Notes under the pieces: model-generated
The model's database searches: none
What the model saw: the letters and a program-made list of their open reading frames with translations, nothing else
Told to the model about the DNA's origin: nothing
Position numbers and translations under genes: made by a program
In this document: positions 14,601 to 29,744 of the stretch, piece by piece
How the letters are laid out: every line of letters starts with the position of its first letter
How positions within the stretch are numbered: position 1 is the first letter of the stretch
NCBI RefSeq assembly: GCF_016859285.1
Contig: NC_053402.1
Span: 3,943,531-4,007,530 of the forward strand
DNA length: 64,000 nucleotides
Direction: 5' to 3'
Source of the DNA: Xiphias gladius
Lineage: Eukaryota; Chordata; Actinopteri; Istiophoriformes; Xiphiidae

Positions 14601-14893
14601 CTGCTCACACTGGTTTTGCCTTGTTTCAGCCTGTGGCAGTACTGGTGCATGTCCTGGATGGACTGGACGACACTCTCCGAGCACTGCCTCATCTCTCCGA
14701 TGGTGTCGGCGGCATCTATCAGGTCCCGGTAGCGCTCCCCCACCATCTGCCTGAGCTCCTCCTTCTTCTGCTCGATATCCCCGCGAACTTTGCGTTCGAT
14801 CCGGCGGATCTCTTCGGTATTGTAGCGCTCGAAGAGACTCGCCGGGAACTTAATCTCCGAGACCCGGAGAGACAACGCAGGGTCATCGGCCAT
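1261..14893 (-). CDS. cog1: Conserved oligomeric Golgi complex subunit 1 (3' end off window)
   Basis: COG1 is a subunit of lobe A of the COG complex, which tethers retrograde vesicles at the Golgi and so supports glycosylation. Fourteen exons join in frame: 14588-14893, 13761-14008, 13391-13572, 13069-13245, 11737-11893, 9630-9840, 9068-9431, 7456-7910, 5869-6015, 5612-5773, 4825-4949, 4221-4329, 3860-3969 and 1261-1342. They give 945 codons; human COG1 is about 980 residues. The N-terminus is Vps51-like (KKEELRQMVGERYRDLI, about residues 43-59). Other recalled matches are FLWSESPGDL, SVLFMARLCQS, NRVGGHALP, TQNRALQLL, FIDPFDLDVFTP and FGLLPLSM. The start ATG at 14893 precedes ADDPALSLRVSEIKFPASLF. 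The donor of the eighth exon (GTCAGG at 7455) is weak but gives the correct join. The last exon (about 40 residues) is not seen in 1-1260 and should lie to the left. Gene identity is near certain; individual splice sites are inferred. Confidence 0.96.
2441..3455. mobile_element. Possible non-autonomous hAT-type element
   Basis: The left end reads CAGTGACTTTCAAGAACC and the right end, on the reverse strand, reads CAGGGGTTCTCAACC. These resemble the inverted ends of hAT/Charlie-type elements. No transposase is visible between them, only a (CT)n tract at 2938-2957. I could not see a matching 8 bp target-site duplication, so the call is tentative. It lies in the cog1 intron between 1343 and 3859. 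Confidence 0.35.
5534..5601. repeat. (GT)n microsatellite beside a cog1 donor
   Basis: About 34 GT units on the plus strand, so CA repeats in the cog1 transcript. The tract ends 10 bp from the exon at 5612-5773, so in the pre-mRNA the CA repeat begins just past the 5' splice site. Confidence 0.97.
6075..6345 (-). repeat. Dispersed repeat, same family as 31138-31720
   Basis: The reverse strand contains TGGTGGAGACC, then AGAGCTAAAAGGAGAGTGAA and ATTCATCAGGT, in the same order as in the repeat at about 31250-31380. It ends with AGTGGCCAAAAAA, also shared. This is an interspersed, probably MITE-like, sequence with no coding content seen. Confidence 0.6.
6347..6679 (+). repeat. Interspersed repeat rich in ATTAATC motifs
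   Basis: The block opens with ATCAATCAATCAATTGG, has a core of AGCAAAAATG, GAGGATTTGCTGCTTTTCTT and GGGTTTTGGACTGTT, and closes with ATTAATCAGTAATTAA and TTGCAGCCCTA. Related copies are at 39868-40190, 60765-61128 and, reversed, about 47322-47640. It is a non-coding dispersed element in a cog1 intron. Confidence 0.75.
6680..7455. other. cog1 intron sequence
   Basis: Remainder of the cog1 intron between the exons at 5869-6015 and 7456-7910. No exon or mobile element recognised. Open frames here have no recognisable protein content. Confidence 0.5.
8030..8960. repeat. Degraded dispersed repeat fragments
   Basis: Phrases such as CTGGTGGCATTATCAGAGG, ACAAAATTTTGTGCTAATCC and TGGTTACCAGCTGGTGAA resemble, on the opposite strand, the repeat at 34505-35262, which contains CACAATCACTGGATGAATTG and ATAAAATTTGGTTCACACA. 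The copy is broken into pieces and lies in the cog1 intron between 7911 and 9067. Confidence 0.4.
9841..11736. other. cog1 intron with A-rich tract and repeat pieces
   Basis: Holds a fragment of the ATTAATC repeat (about 9890-9960), an A-rich tract (10087-10117) and, at about 11450-11560, a segment sharing CATTATACTGA and AAAGGTCTGGTTCTCT with 47660-47735. No exon recognised. Confidence 0.5.
11894..13068. other. cog1 intron, nothing recognised
   Basis: AT-rich intron between the exons at 11737-11893 and 13069-13245. I see no exon, RNA gene or mobile element here. Confidence 0.5.
14009..14587. other. cog1 first intron
   Basis: Bounded by donor GTGAAC (14587 downwards) and acceptor TTGTAG (14009-14014) on the minus strand. 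Nothing else recognised. Confidence 0.7.
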
Positions 14894-15082
14894 CGCACCT
14901 ACACATCAGTTTCAGTTGCAGTTGCAGCAGGAACTCCAACCCGGAAGACAGGGGGGAAGTACACTTCCTGCTTCCACGTAAGGACAAATGTGACGATGAC
15001 GGAGTATTTGTTCATTAGTTACCAAAGATGTCTGTCAGGGAAAATTTCCGTACAGGCTGGGTGCCGCCCACCCACACTGCTG

Positions 15083-15137
15083 AACCAATCACAGGATTTC
15101 AAAGCATCTAGGCATAACGTAACATGGCATGACGTAA
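15083..15137. promoter_or_regulatory. Possible cog1 proximal promoter elements
   Basis: AACCAATCAC at 15083-15092 contains a CCAAT motif of the NF-Y type, about 190 bp upstream of the cog1 start codon. TGACGTAA at 15130-15137 resembles a CRE/ATF half. These are motif matches only; the transcription start is unknown. Confidence 0.3.
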
Positions 15138-18077
15138 TTTAACATTTATATAAAATTATATAATCAATGTGAAACCTGCCAGTTGATCCCTTTTCCATTG
15201 CCCTATTAAAAGTTTCACCCATTAAAAACCTGCTGAATAGGCTTATTTTCCCGACTCTTTAGGTGTCCACTCTCCTTGGGGACCAGAGGATACCGACCTG
15301 AATCCCTCCTCTTAATGCCTGACCTCATAACTTCATTTCACTTCATTATTCACATCACAATAAATCTCAAGTAAATTCCTTAATAAAGGCTGAATCCAAA
15401 GTAAATATAAATCATGTGGGGTCCCATAACGCTTGATAGTTGGCCTTTTTATTAAGTTGTATCTGTACCTCTGCACCATATTATTTGTCACTTCAGTGCC
15501 AGCATCTCATTTAGCCCTTAAAATCATGACTCTGGAGTTCCTGCACTGCTGCCATCATATTCAAATGTGGCCTCTAACTTCCTGCAATTGAATACTGAGA
15601 GTACCGAAGATCTGATAATTGGTCCTATTCATATTTCTGCAGAATGCAGCACCAAACCTTTTTTTGTTCTCCCAATTTATGGGGAGGACAGAATAACTTA
15701 GAAAAAAATATTTAGAGAAAATATTAAAATCTACAGCTTTCAAAATGTCTCTGTATGACTCTTATTTATGTAAAACTTTGGCTTTGTCCAAAGAATGTTT
15801 ACAAAAATGTGTTGATTCTGAGTGGTATGTCACTATTTGTTTTTGATGTACTGCTGCCGTTTTGGCAGCTTGTGGGACTTAGAAATCGTATGTTACTCGT
15901 GTTTTAATTGCCATACACCTCTGTTCATCGGCATATACCAATTCGTATTGACATATGACACTCATTATGAAATGCCGATGCTGTGTGTGGTTTATAAAAG
16001 ACTTTTCGCTCCAATTCACCGGCAGATACCACGGTGCACCGGTGTGCCACTTTTGTTTCAGTGTCATATGTCGATTCTTAGTGGTATGCTGCTTTGTCTA
16101 GTGGTACGTCGCTGCTGTTCAACCGGGTTATGGCTTAAGAAAACGCTATTTGAGTCCACTTTCACTGTCATATACCACTCCCTAGTGGCTTCATATGTAA
16201 CTTCATGACTGGCATATGTTGCTGCTGTGTGCCACATAAAAACACATCACTGATGTTCCATCGGTAATCAGATATGCCATTGTCCACCAGCAGGTAACGT
16301 TACTGTGTAAAACATGTAGCTAATACGTAATAGATACAAGACACCTATCCCTGATGTGATGAATGGCGGCCAAGCTAGCGAATGATTAATAATTTGTTTA
16401 TTTATTTATTTAAGAGTAAGAAGTAGTATATGCCAGTGGAACATAAAACTGATGGACAGTGGCAAATGTGTTGGTGGAAAAACCATGACCAACAACAAGT
16501 CAAATTTGCACACCACTAAGAATCTACTTGTGACGCTACAAGAAGAGCAGCATACCATCTGCACGTTTTTGATCTCTGTGTCACTCCTTATGAGATGAAA
16601 AGTCGTATTTTGAAATATCGAATAAATCTGACGTCATAATTTTGACTTATCATATTGTCATCTAATTGTAGCAGAGGAAGTTTAGGTTAAGGCTTAGTCT
16701 GATGGTGAAATTTGACTGTGTATTTTTACGTTTGCCTTTCCTGGAGGAAAGGATCTTCCATACAGAGTACCAGAACACCCTCACGTTTGTTTCTCTACCA
16801 GCTCATAGCCAGCTACAAGGACATTACAATAGGGTTCTATGATTTCTTGATTGTTATATTGTAGTTCCTGTAATTTGGAGTCATGCGGCCTGTCCATCAG
16901 GATGCATTAGTCTTAAGACACCCGAAGAGAAAATCATACCACCATTTATTTAAATGCGAAAGGAGGCAGTCAGATTGGTATCGGGTCAGTACTTCAGTGT
17001 AAACAGGTGCGCCAGCCACGTAGCCCTTCATACCCGGAAGGAAAAAAACTAAAACGAGCGACGCTACATTTAGGTAGGCATCTGCTATCCTGAATAACGC
17101 CAAAGAAACACACAATAGTTTAGAACGAATAACTTTTGAATCTAGTGTAGAATAAAATATATGCTGTCAAATTTTATCTTTAAAAACTATTGAGTAAGTG
17201 AAAGCAAACACTAGCGATGTCCAATGAATCCGCCAAGTTTCCTGTCAACCCAAAAGGAAGTGTGTTGATTTATTCATGTATTGAATACCACATATATCCA
17301 TAAATTGACCTTTTTAACAGCAGACACTTGACTTGTCAAAAAAAAAAACTAGAGCAGCTAAAATTAATTCAGCCATTACTCACTTTTATTATTTACACCT
17401 GTGTTTTTTCTACTGTCACGCAAAATGTCTTCTGTGAAAAATACCTGTTGTTGTTGGCCATGGATGGATGGAAAGCTGTAAAAGATGGTGTTTTTTTTTC
17501 ATAACCAAATTTATATCAACCCACATCATCATTCTGTACACTTTATACCTCAACAAACAAACCTCTTTTAATCCCAAAGAGCACAAAAACACACAATCCT
17601 AAAAAAAACATGCATTTACCAATCACACAAAATAAACCAGGACACTGTCAATACATTTTCCAGATATAGAGGTCAACTTTTAACTGCAACATTCCCTGTT
17701 CCAAATATGGCTTGCATGTCATTCTCTATCCCTATTCCCTATAGTACTTAAATTGCAATATGAAGAGCAATAAAATATGGACTTTATCTTTAATCTCATC
17801 TAAATCACATAATAAGACAAAGCCTTTCATCTCTAGGAAGAACATTAAACCTGTTTCTATACCTGTTAATAATGTACCTGAGTGTAACCGTGTTTACAGA
17901 AATCTTGGATTTATGGTTAAAGTCTGCTTCAATTCTTAATAAACAATTTATACAATTAAGTGGCGCTGCTCTGCCTGGCGCTGTTGTGATGTGTGAATAA
18001 AACTATGCAGATTCATGGAGTCAGAATGTTGTTGAACTGTAATGTGTCATTGTCTGTGTATGTCTCTGAGAACAGAG
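15138..18077. other. Gene-free spacer between cog1 and smim22
   Basis: This 2.9 kb separates two divergent genes. It holds the repeated-motif block at 15813-16530 but no recognisable coding sequence. The short open frames here match nothing I know. Any smim22 5'UTR exon and promoter should lie in the right-hand part, but I cannot place them. Confidence 0.5.
15813..16530. repeat. Block of repeated and inverted short motifs
   Basis: GATTCTGAGTGGTATGT (about 15814) recurs as GATTCTTAGTGGTATGC (about 16073) and, reversed, as CACCACTAAGAATC (16511-16524). CATATACCACT (16169-16179) and AGTGGCTTCATATG (16184-16197) face each other across four bases. Variants of AGTGGTA, GTGCCAC and GCATAT occur many times between. 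The outer pair could be the ends of a decayed DNA transposon. No known family was recognised. Confidence 0.4.
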
Positions 18078-23763
<5,686 letters not shown>

Positions 23764-24100
23764 CAGCTGAACTGCACTGACTATTGTGGATGTGACTGAT
23801 GACAGTGGAAGCAGAGCATCATAGTTTGACTTCTGTGCCATAGCAGAAGCTTTGATTTTACTATCACCAGTCTGTAAACAAATGTGCACTTAGAATGAAT
23901 TGTTGTTCACAAGCCCTTTGCTAACCATTAAATGAAACCTAACACGTGATATGTTGACTGTCACTGCTATGTGGGGTTTATTGCTAGGATACTGCAGAGG
24001 ATTTGGAAACTCTCAGCTGTATGTATTTTTATGCCTCTGTCGATTTAAATACAACTTCCTCTTACTATGTTTGTTTGCTATTTTAAGGTTTTACTTATAT

Positions 24101-24124
24101 AATAAACAATATAAAAGTAATAAA
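24101..24124 (+). terminator. Candidate smim22 polyadenylation signals
   Basis: AATAAA occurs at 24101-24106 and again at 24119-24124, about 340-360 bp past the smim22 stop codon. This fits a short 3'UTR. Motif only; the cleavage site is unknown. Confidence 0.45.
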
Positions 24125-24297
24125 AATGTAAACTTGGCTCTAAGTTCATGTATTGGTGTATTCCTTTCTCGTCATTCCATGTTCTTTTATGGAGCACAAA
24201 TCTTGGCATAGAGACAAAGTCATTTGTAGAGGACAAAGTACACAAAACCATATGAAAAGATAAATCATAAATCATGACAAGTGCGTTTGTGTTGCAG

Positions 24298-24354
24298 TGT
24301 GGACAGCAGGGAAGCTTCAAGGCACAGTCCAGACTGGATCACATAGGTCAGTAA
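24298..24354 (+). CDS. Possible alternative last exon of smim22
   Basis: A good acceptor (GTTTGTGTTGCAG, ending at 24297) precedes an open stretch that is in frame with the end of smim22 exon 2. Skipping the exon at 23716 would give 18 new residues (CGQQGSFKAQSRLDHIGQ) and then TAA. AATAAA follows at 24458-24463. The alternative C-terminus would lose ENMALEP. A possible donor (GTCAGT at 24346) means it could also be an internal or 3'UTR exon. Seen as sequence features only; no transcript evidence. Confidence 0.3.
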   Translation, partial: CGQQGSFKAQSRLDHIGQ

Positions 24355-24751
24355 ACTGCTGCTGCCCTGCTCTTTGTGGGCTGAAACACATCTGAGTCCC
24401 TGTTTTGTGTTTAATCGTTCACTACTGATGGAAAACTCAAAGTATTTGTTTCTCTCGAATAAAATAAAGGTTGCCAGTGCAACATAAAGAGCATAATTTT
24501 AAGACATGTCAATTCTTTGCACTGTTATAATACTAAGTGTTCAATATTAAAAAAAATAAATGAAAATTACATTATTAAACAATAATTTGAATAAATTATA
24601 TAAAATATATAAATGAACCAACAATTTATGAAATAACTGAGGAAATAATTAAAACTCATTATTATGAAATGTTATTTCGTCATTAATTTTCATATTAGTT
24701 TCAGTGGATATCGTTTTGTTTTATAGATATTTTTATTTCAAAATGCTCTTT

Positions 24752-24960
24752 CTCAAAAGGACAAGGGAAAATCTACAGCAGTGAGGACATTGTCGGTCAT
24801 TTTAATTTTCCCAAGGAAACTATCCTGAGTCTGACTGACCACTTAGCAGAAGTACTGAGTTCTGCCAAAATAAGAAGCCACAACAGCTCTGCTACAGGTC
24901 TGCACTATGCTGAGATCTTATGCCACTAGAACATTTTTTTGTATTGTTATACTCTTTCCA
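24752..24960 (+). mobile_element. Harbinger/HARBI1-like transposase relic
   Basis: From 24795 the translation reads GHFNFPKETILSLTDHLAEV, soon followed by RSHNSS. A +1 frame change later it reads LRSYATRTF (24910-24936). This order (FPKE...LTDHL...RSH...LRFYATGTFQ) is the N-terminal pattern of PIF/Harbinger transposases. Only about 60 residues survive, with a frameshift and later stops, so it is a dead fragment. Confidence 0.55.
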
Positions 24961-25201
24961 GTAAACTGTCCTTTAATTTTTGAATTCATACAGAAGGCTG
25001 CTGGAGTGAAGAGAACTGAGCAGCTTAGAGCAGTTGCTGTCAGCCATTTTTTTAGTTTGAAAAAAGTCTTAATTTACTCAGAATTCATGGCACATTAGTC
25101 CGATTTAAAACAGTCAAGAACTACACATCTTTGTGCAGTGGATGAATTTAGTCTGTCGTAAGTCTGAGTATTTGTTTATAGTGGTGTAAAGTAATTAAGT
25201 A

Positions 25202-27258
25202 CAGATAGGTTCATAAGTATTTGGACAGTGACACAATTTTTGTAATTTTGCCTCTGTACACCAACACAATGGATTTGAAATGAACGAATCAAGATGTGAT
25301 TAAATGTGCGAAGACTTTTAGCTTTAATTTAAGGGGTTTAACAAAAATATCACTTTAACTGAAATTACAGCCATCTTTATACACTCTCATTTTCAGAGTC
25401 TCCACAGTAATTAATAAGAGTGGCAAAAAAAAAAATCCCCAAATCCAGGTGTGCAAAATTTGCCTCATCATACCAAAGAAGACCTGAGGCTGTAATCGCT
25501 GCCATCACAGTTGACTGACAATCAGTTTCACGGCCAGGTGTGGCCTGTTCCCTCGTTATTTCATGACAAATGAAGCAGATAAAGGGTCTGGAGTTGATTC
25601 CAAGTGTTGAATTCGGTAGCTATTCATGGGAACTCTTGATATGTGGTCCGAAGAGGTGTCGATGCAGATGATGGAAGCCATGAATAGGCTGAAAAAACAA
25701 AACAAAACAAACCTATCAGACAGATGGCAGAAACTTTAGCAGTAGCCAAATCAACAATTTGGTTCATTCTTAAAAAGAAGGAATGGTAAAGAAAAACCCT
25801 TCACAACATCTAGCCAGGTCAAGAACACTCTCGACGGGGTAAGCATATCATTTTCAAAGTCTAGAATCAAGAGACACCTTCATGAATGTAAATACAGAGG
25901 GTTTACCACAACGTGCAAACCACTGGTAACACTCAAGAACAGAAAGGCCAGATTAGACTTTGCCAGAAAACATCTGAAAAGGCCTGCCAAGTTCTGGAAC
26001 AAGATTCTTTGGACTGATGAAACCAAGATTAGCTTGTACCAAAATGAAGGGAAGAAAAGAGTATGGAGAAGGAAAGGAACGGCTCATGATCCAAACCATA
26101 CCACATCATCTGTCAAACATGCTTGAGGAAGTGTTATGGCATGGCCATGTATGGCTGCCAATGGGACTGGGTCACTGAATTCTGAAGTGTATAAGGCTAT
26201 CCTATCTGCTGAGATTCAACCAAATGCTGCAAAACTGATAGGACGGTGCTTTACAGTACACATGGATAATGACCCAAAACATACTGCAAAAAAGACCAAA
26301 GAGCTTTTCAAGGCAAAGACATGGAATATTCTTTAATGGCCTGACCTCAACCCAACTGACCATGCTTTTCACTTACTGAAGACAAAACTGAGGTCAGAAA
26401 GACCTATAAACAAGCAGCAACTTAAGGTCGCTGCAGTAAAGGCCTCGCAATTCAATTCATCTCAAGGGAGGAAGCTTAGCATTTGGTGATGTCCATGGGT
26501 TGCAGACTTCACCCTCCGAGCTGCGGCGAAGCAACTGAAGGCTATATGAAAATTTGAAAAGACAGAAGACAGGGAATTGCTATGTGTCCATCCACTGTCC
26601 AAACAGCATTGTCCCATACCTTAGCCATCTAATGTTTCCTCAATTGGCCTTCCTTGTCAGTTGGTTTATTTTTGTGTTGGGAAATCCTCTGAGGATTGTG
26701 CCACAAACCATGTTTTTGTTATCCAAATTGTTGAAAAGTTTGGGACTGTATAAATTTGATAAAATGAAATTTAATATTCTTCAATGGCCAAGTCAGTCAC
26801 CTGACCTCACACCAACTTAGCATGCTTTTCACTTCCTGAAGATAAAACTGAGGGCAGAAAGACCAAAAAACAAGCGGCAACTGAAGGAGGCTGCAGTAAA
26901 GGCCTAGCAAAGCAGCTCAAAGGAGAAAACTCAGCATTTGGTGATGTCCATGGGTTCCAGATTTCTGGCAGTTATTGATTGCAAAGTATTTTCATCCAAG
27001 TATTAAAAATAATCTTTATATTTAAAATTATGTTGGTTTGTCCAATTACTTTTCAGCCTCTGAAAATGAGGGACTATGTATAAAAATGGCTGTAATTCCT
27101 AAACAGTTAATGTAATATTTTTGTTAAACACTTTGAATTAAAGATTAAAGTTCACACTTCACTCACATCTTGCTTAGTTCGTTTCAAATCCATTGTGGTG
27201 GTGTAGAGATAAAATTACAAAAATCGTGTCACTGTTCAAATACTTATGGACCTAACTG
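25202..27258 (+). mobile_element. Tc1/mariner-like element, rearranged (family C)
   Basis: The ends are inverted repeats: CAGATAGGTTCATAAGTATT on the left and AATACTTATGGACCTAACTG on the right, each beside TA. The plus-strand transposase is broken but shows LWTDETKISLYQNEGKKRVW (about 26008-26067), DNDPKHTAKKT (about 26266-26298) and a C-terminal part. Two oddities enlarge it: a piece of family A (25416-25503) inside the left part, and a second diverged copy of its own C-terminal region (about 26780-26965 repeats about 26335-26500). Confidence 0.85.
25416..25503 (+). mobile_element. Family A fragment embedded in family C element
   Basis: This stretch is nearly identical to 19574-19660 of the family A element, running from ATAAGAGTGGCA through AGACCTGAGGCTGTAATCGC. 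In the related family C copy the same place simply reads AAAGTAATTGGACAATTGAC (about 35577). No Tc1 ends flank the piece. Confidence 0.8.
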
Positions 27259-27469
27259 TACATACACTAAACTACAGGTGGTTTTAAGGTACTTTAGTAT
27301 TTTAATTTTATCCTACTTTATACTGCTACAATACCACATTTCGGTGGGAAATATTGTACTTTTCTCCACTTTTTCTCACATTTATTTTAAAGCCATAGTT
27401 ACTTGTAACTTTGTAAATTAAAATGTTCATTCACAACATAGAAAAAATTAATTTAATTTTTAATGAAAA

Positions 27470-27905
27470 AAGTTAACCTTCTTTTGCCCATCAATCTTTA
27501 CTCAATAAACCATAATGACAGAGTGAAAACATGTTTTTAGAATGTTTTGCAAGCCTATCAATTAAACCTTCAAGTCTTTTTGAGGAAGTCTCCACATGCT
27601 TTGCACACCTGGATTTTGGCAATTTATCCCATTCTTCCTGGCAAATCCTCTCATGCTCCATCAGATTTGATGCTAATCTTCAGGTTTCACGACAGATGTT
27701 CTGTATGGGTTTAAGTCTGGGCTTTGGCTGAGCCACTGAAGGACAGTTTGCTGCATGCTTTGGGTCATTGTATTGCTGAAAGGGGAATCATCACCCCAGT
27801 TTTAGGTCGCCTGTCCTCTGGAGCAGATTTTCTTCATGAACTCTCTGTATTCTGCTGCATTCATCCTTCCCTCAGTTTTGACCAGTGTAGATTGATGGGA
27901 AAAAA
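27470..27905 (-). mobile_element. Tc1-like transposase fragment
   Basis: CATAATGACAGAGTGAAAAC and the following phrases (TTGCACACCTGGATTTTGGC, TGGGTTTAAGTCTGGGCTTT, GGGTCATTGTATTGCTGAAA) are the reverse strand of a Tc1-type transposase, with wording parallel to the copy at 51811-53284. It is truncated at both sides. It follows the family C element, in the smim22-rogdi spacer. Confidence 0.75.
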
Positions 27906-29744
27906 TTACAATTTTATTAAATCATCATCATCATAGGGGCAATTCTGCTGCATAATGAGTACTTTTATTTTTGATACTCAAATAAGATGTTTGAGTAAGA
28001 TTTTGAAAGCAGGAATTCAAATTGTATTGCAGTATTTTACACTGTGGTATTGGTACTTTTACTTAAGTGAAAGATCTTTAGTACTTCTTCCACCTGTTTG
28101 ATAAAAGCCATAGTACATCTGCATATTCTTTACCATGTAAGACAACAGATTTTTTTTCATAAGGAACAAGAGTGAGGATGCTTGGAGTTGTGTGGTTGTC
28201 ATAGTTGTGTTAAAAGTAAAGTGAATTGGTAACAAGAACCAGAAAACATTAAAAGCGAACTGAATGCATTTGAGATTTTCATCAGTGAACACTACAAAAT
28301 TGCTGGCAAATACAACTGTGTTTGTATGAAAAGTGGAGAAAAAATGTAGTTTAATGGAGACATCTCTTTCAATGTAGCTTCACTGCAGATTACAGCAAAG
28401 CTAAACAGGGAGAGTTCAACATGGATAAGTTATTGTTTAGAATATTTTATTGCACAGATATATAATTTTCACATTTTATATAATAGGCAGCTTTTCAAAA
28501 CAGAATAACACTTACTGGAATCAAGTAATTTGTTCATGATTTGATTAGTGTTTAGTTCACAGGGAATGAAAAACGTGCAACATATGTAAAAAAGAATATA
28601 GAGCAGAAAAACACTTGAAATCACAGATTACATCAACAGACATAACCACTAGCTTAAACGGTAATTAGACATTTCCATGTAGTAACAAATAGGGAATGTG
28701 AGTAATCATGTCATTTTCAGAAAATGGGGCAATGAACAATTAAAAACAAAGCAAAAAAAAAGCAAAACAAGCAAACAGACAAAAAAAAACTGACTCATAT
28801 TTTTATTCCCACAGAGCCCACAGTGGGAAATGTTTTCATAATACTTTTGTATCTCTTCACAGGGTTGATTTTTGTATTTATGTTTGTATTTCCTCACAAA
28901 GTTTTTTAGCATTCCATGGCACTCTCTGTATTAATTTCATTTTCATATATGATTTGTACAACACCCAGCATTAATATTTGCTCAACTTACTGAATTCTAC
29001 TTTGAACTCGGCCTTAAGTATACTGATTACGTTTGTTACCTGTATTTTATAAATGTAGTGATTAAAACCCCTGAAAACTAGGTTTACACTTCAGAAATAT
29101 TCATGACTAAAGCAAAATTTAAGCTGTGAATTGACAGTTCTAGCAACATCAGCAAACCGCCCCACAGCTGTCATCACCTTTTGATTCAAATTTCTGCTAA
29201 ATCCTGATTGGTGCGCAGAAGAGTGTGACATCACCATTTTCCAACTGAGCCCCACCCACTTCAAACCAGTGAGAAAGGTCATACGAAAACAAAAATACAC
29301 TAAACTGTCATGTGAAATAACCAAAACTGTTCTAACTTTGGCAGATCATTTTTTGTTCATGTAAAACCCCACCACTCATAGTGAGAAGCTCAATGAGCAA
29401 ATATGTTTTTGAGGGTATTAACTTGCTTGAATGTAACAAAAAATAATTCTAATGATAAATCAACAACAATCACATTCATTCTTTCAGAAGTTCAAGTCAG
29501 TGCTGTGAGATGCAATACACATATATAAGAGGAATGTCAGTCAGCTGGGCTACTACAACTGGGAATGGTGAATTGATAGCTGTTGGGGTTTGACTGGCTC
29601 CTTCGCCTGATCATGCAATACCTTAGACTGAATGACTGGATGACGATGACAGCGACGATAATGAAATATATAAAAAAAATAAAAAATTTCCCAGGATTTC
29701 CCTTACACTTGTGTGGTTAGTCTGGAGAATGGACTGGAAGGGGA
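27906..29744. other. smim22-rogdi spacer and probable rogdi 3'UTR
   Basis: No coding sequence recognised. For the minus-strand rogdi transcript, TTTATT (AATAAA on the minus strand) at 28802-28807 and 28446-28451 are candidate polyadenylation signals. That would give a 3'UTR of roughly 0.9 or 1.3 kb. Confidence 0.4.

Noticed and set aside
14621..15142. 173-codon plus-strand open frame
   Set aside because: Antisense to cog1 exon 1 with no family match; explained by codon bias on the true strand.
15561..15743. Minus-strand open frame resembling a LINE fragment
   Set aside because: On closer reading, the resemblance to reverse transcriptase C-terminal wording was too weak to support.
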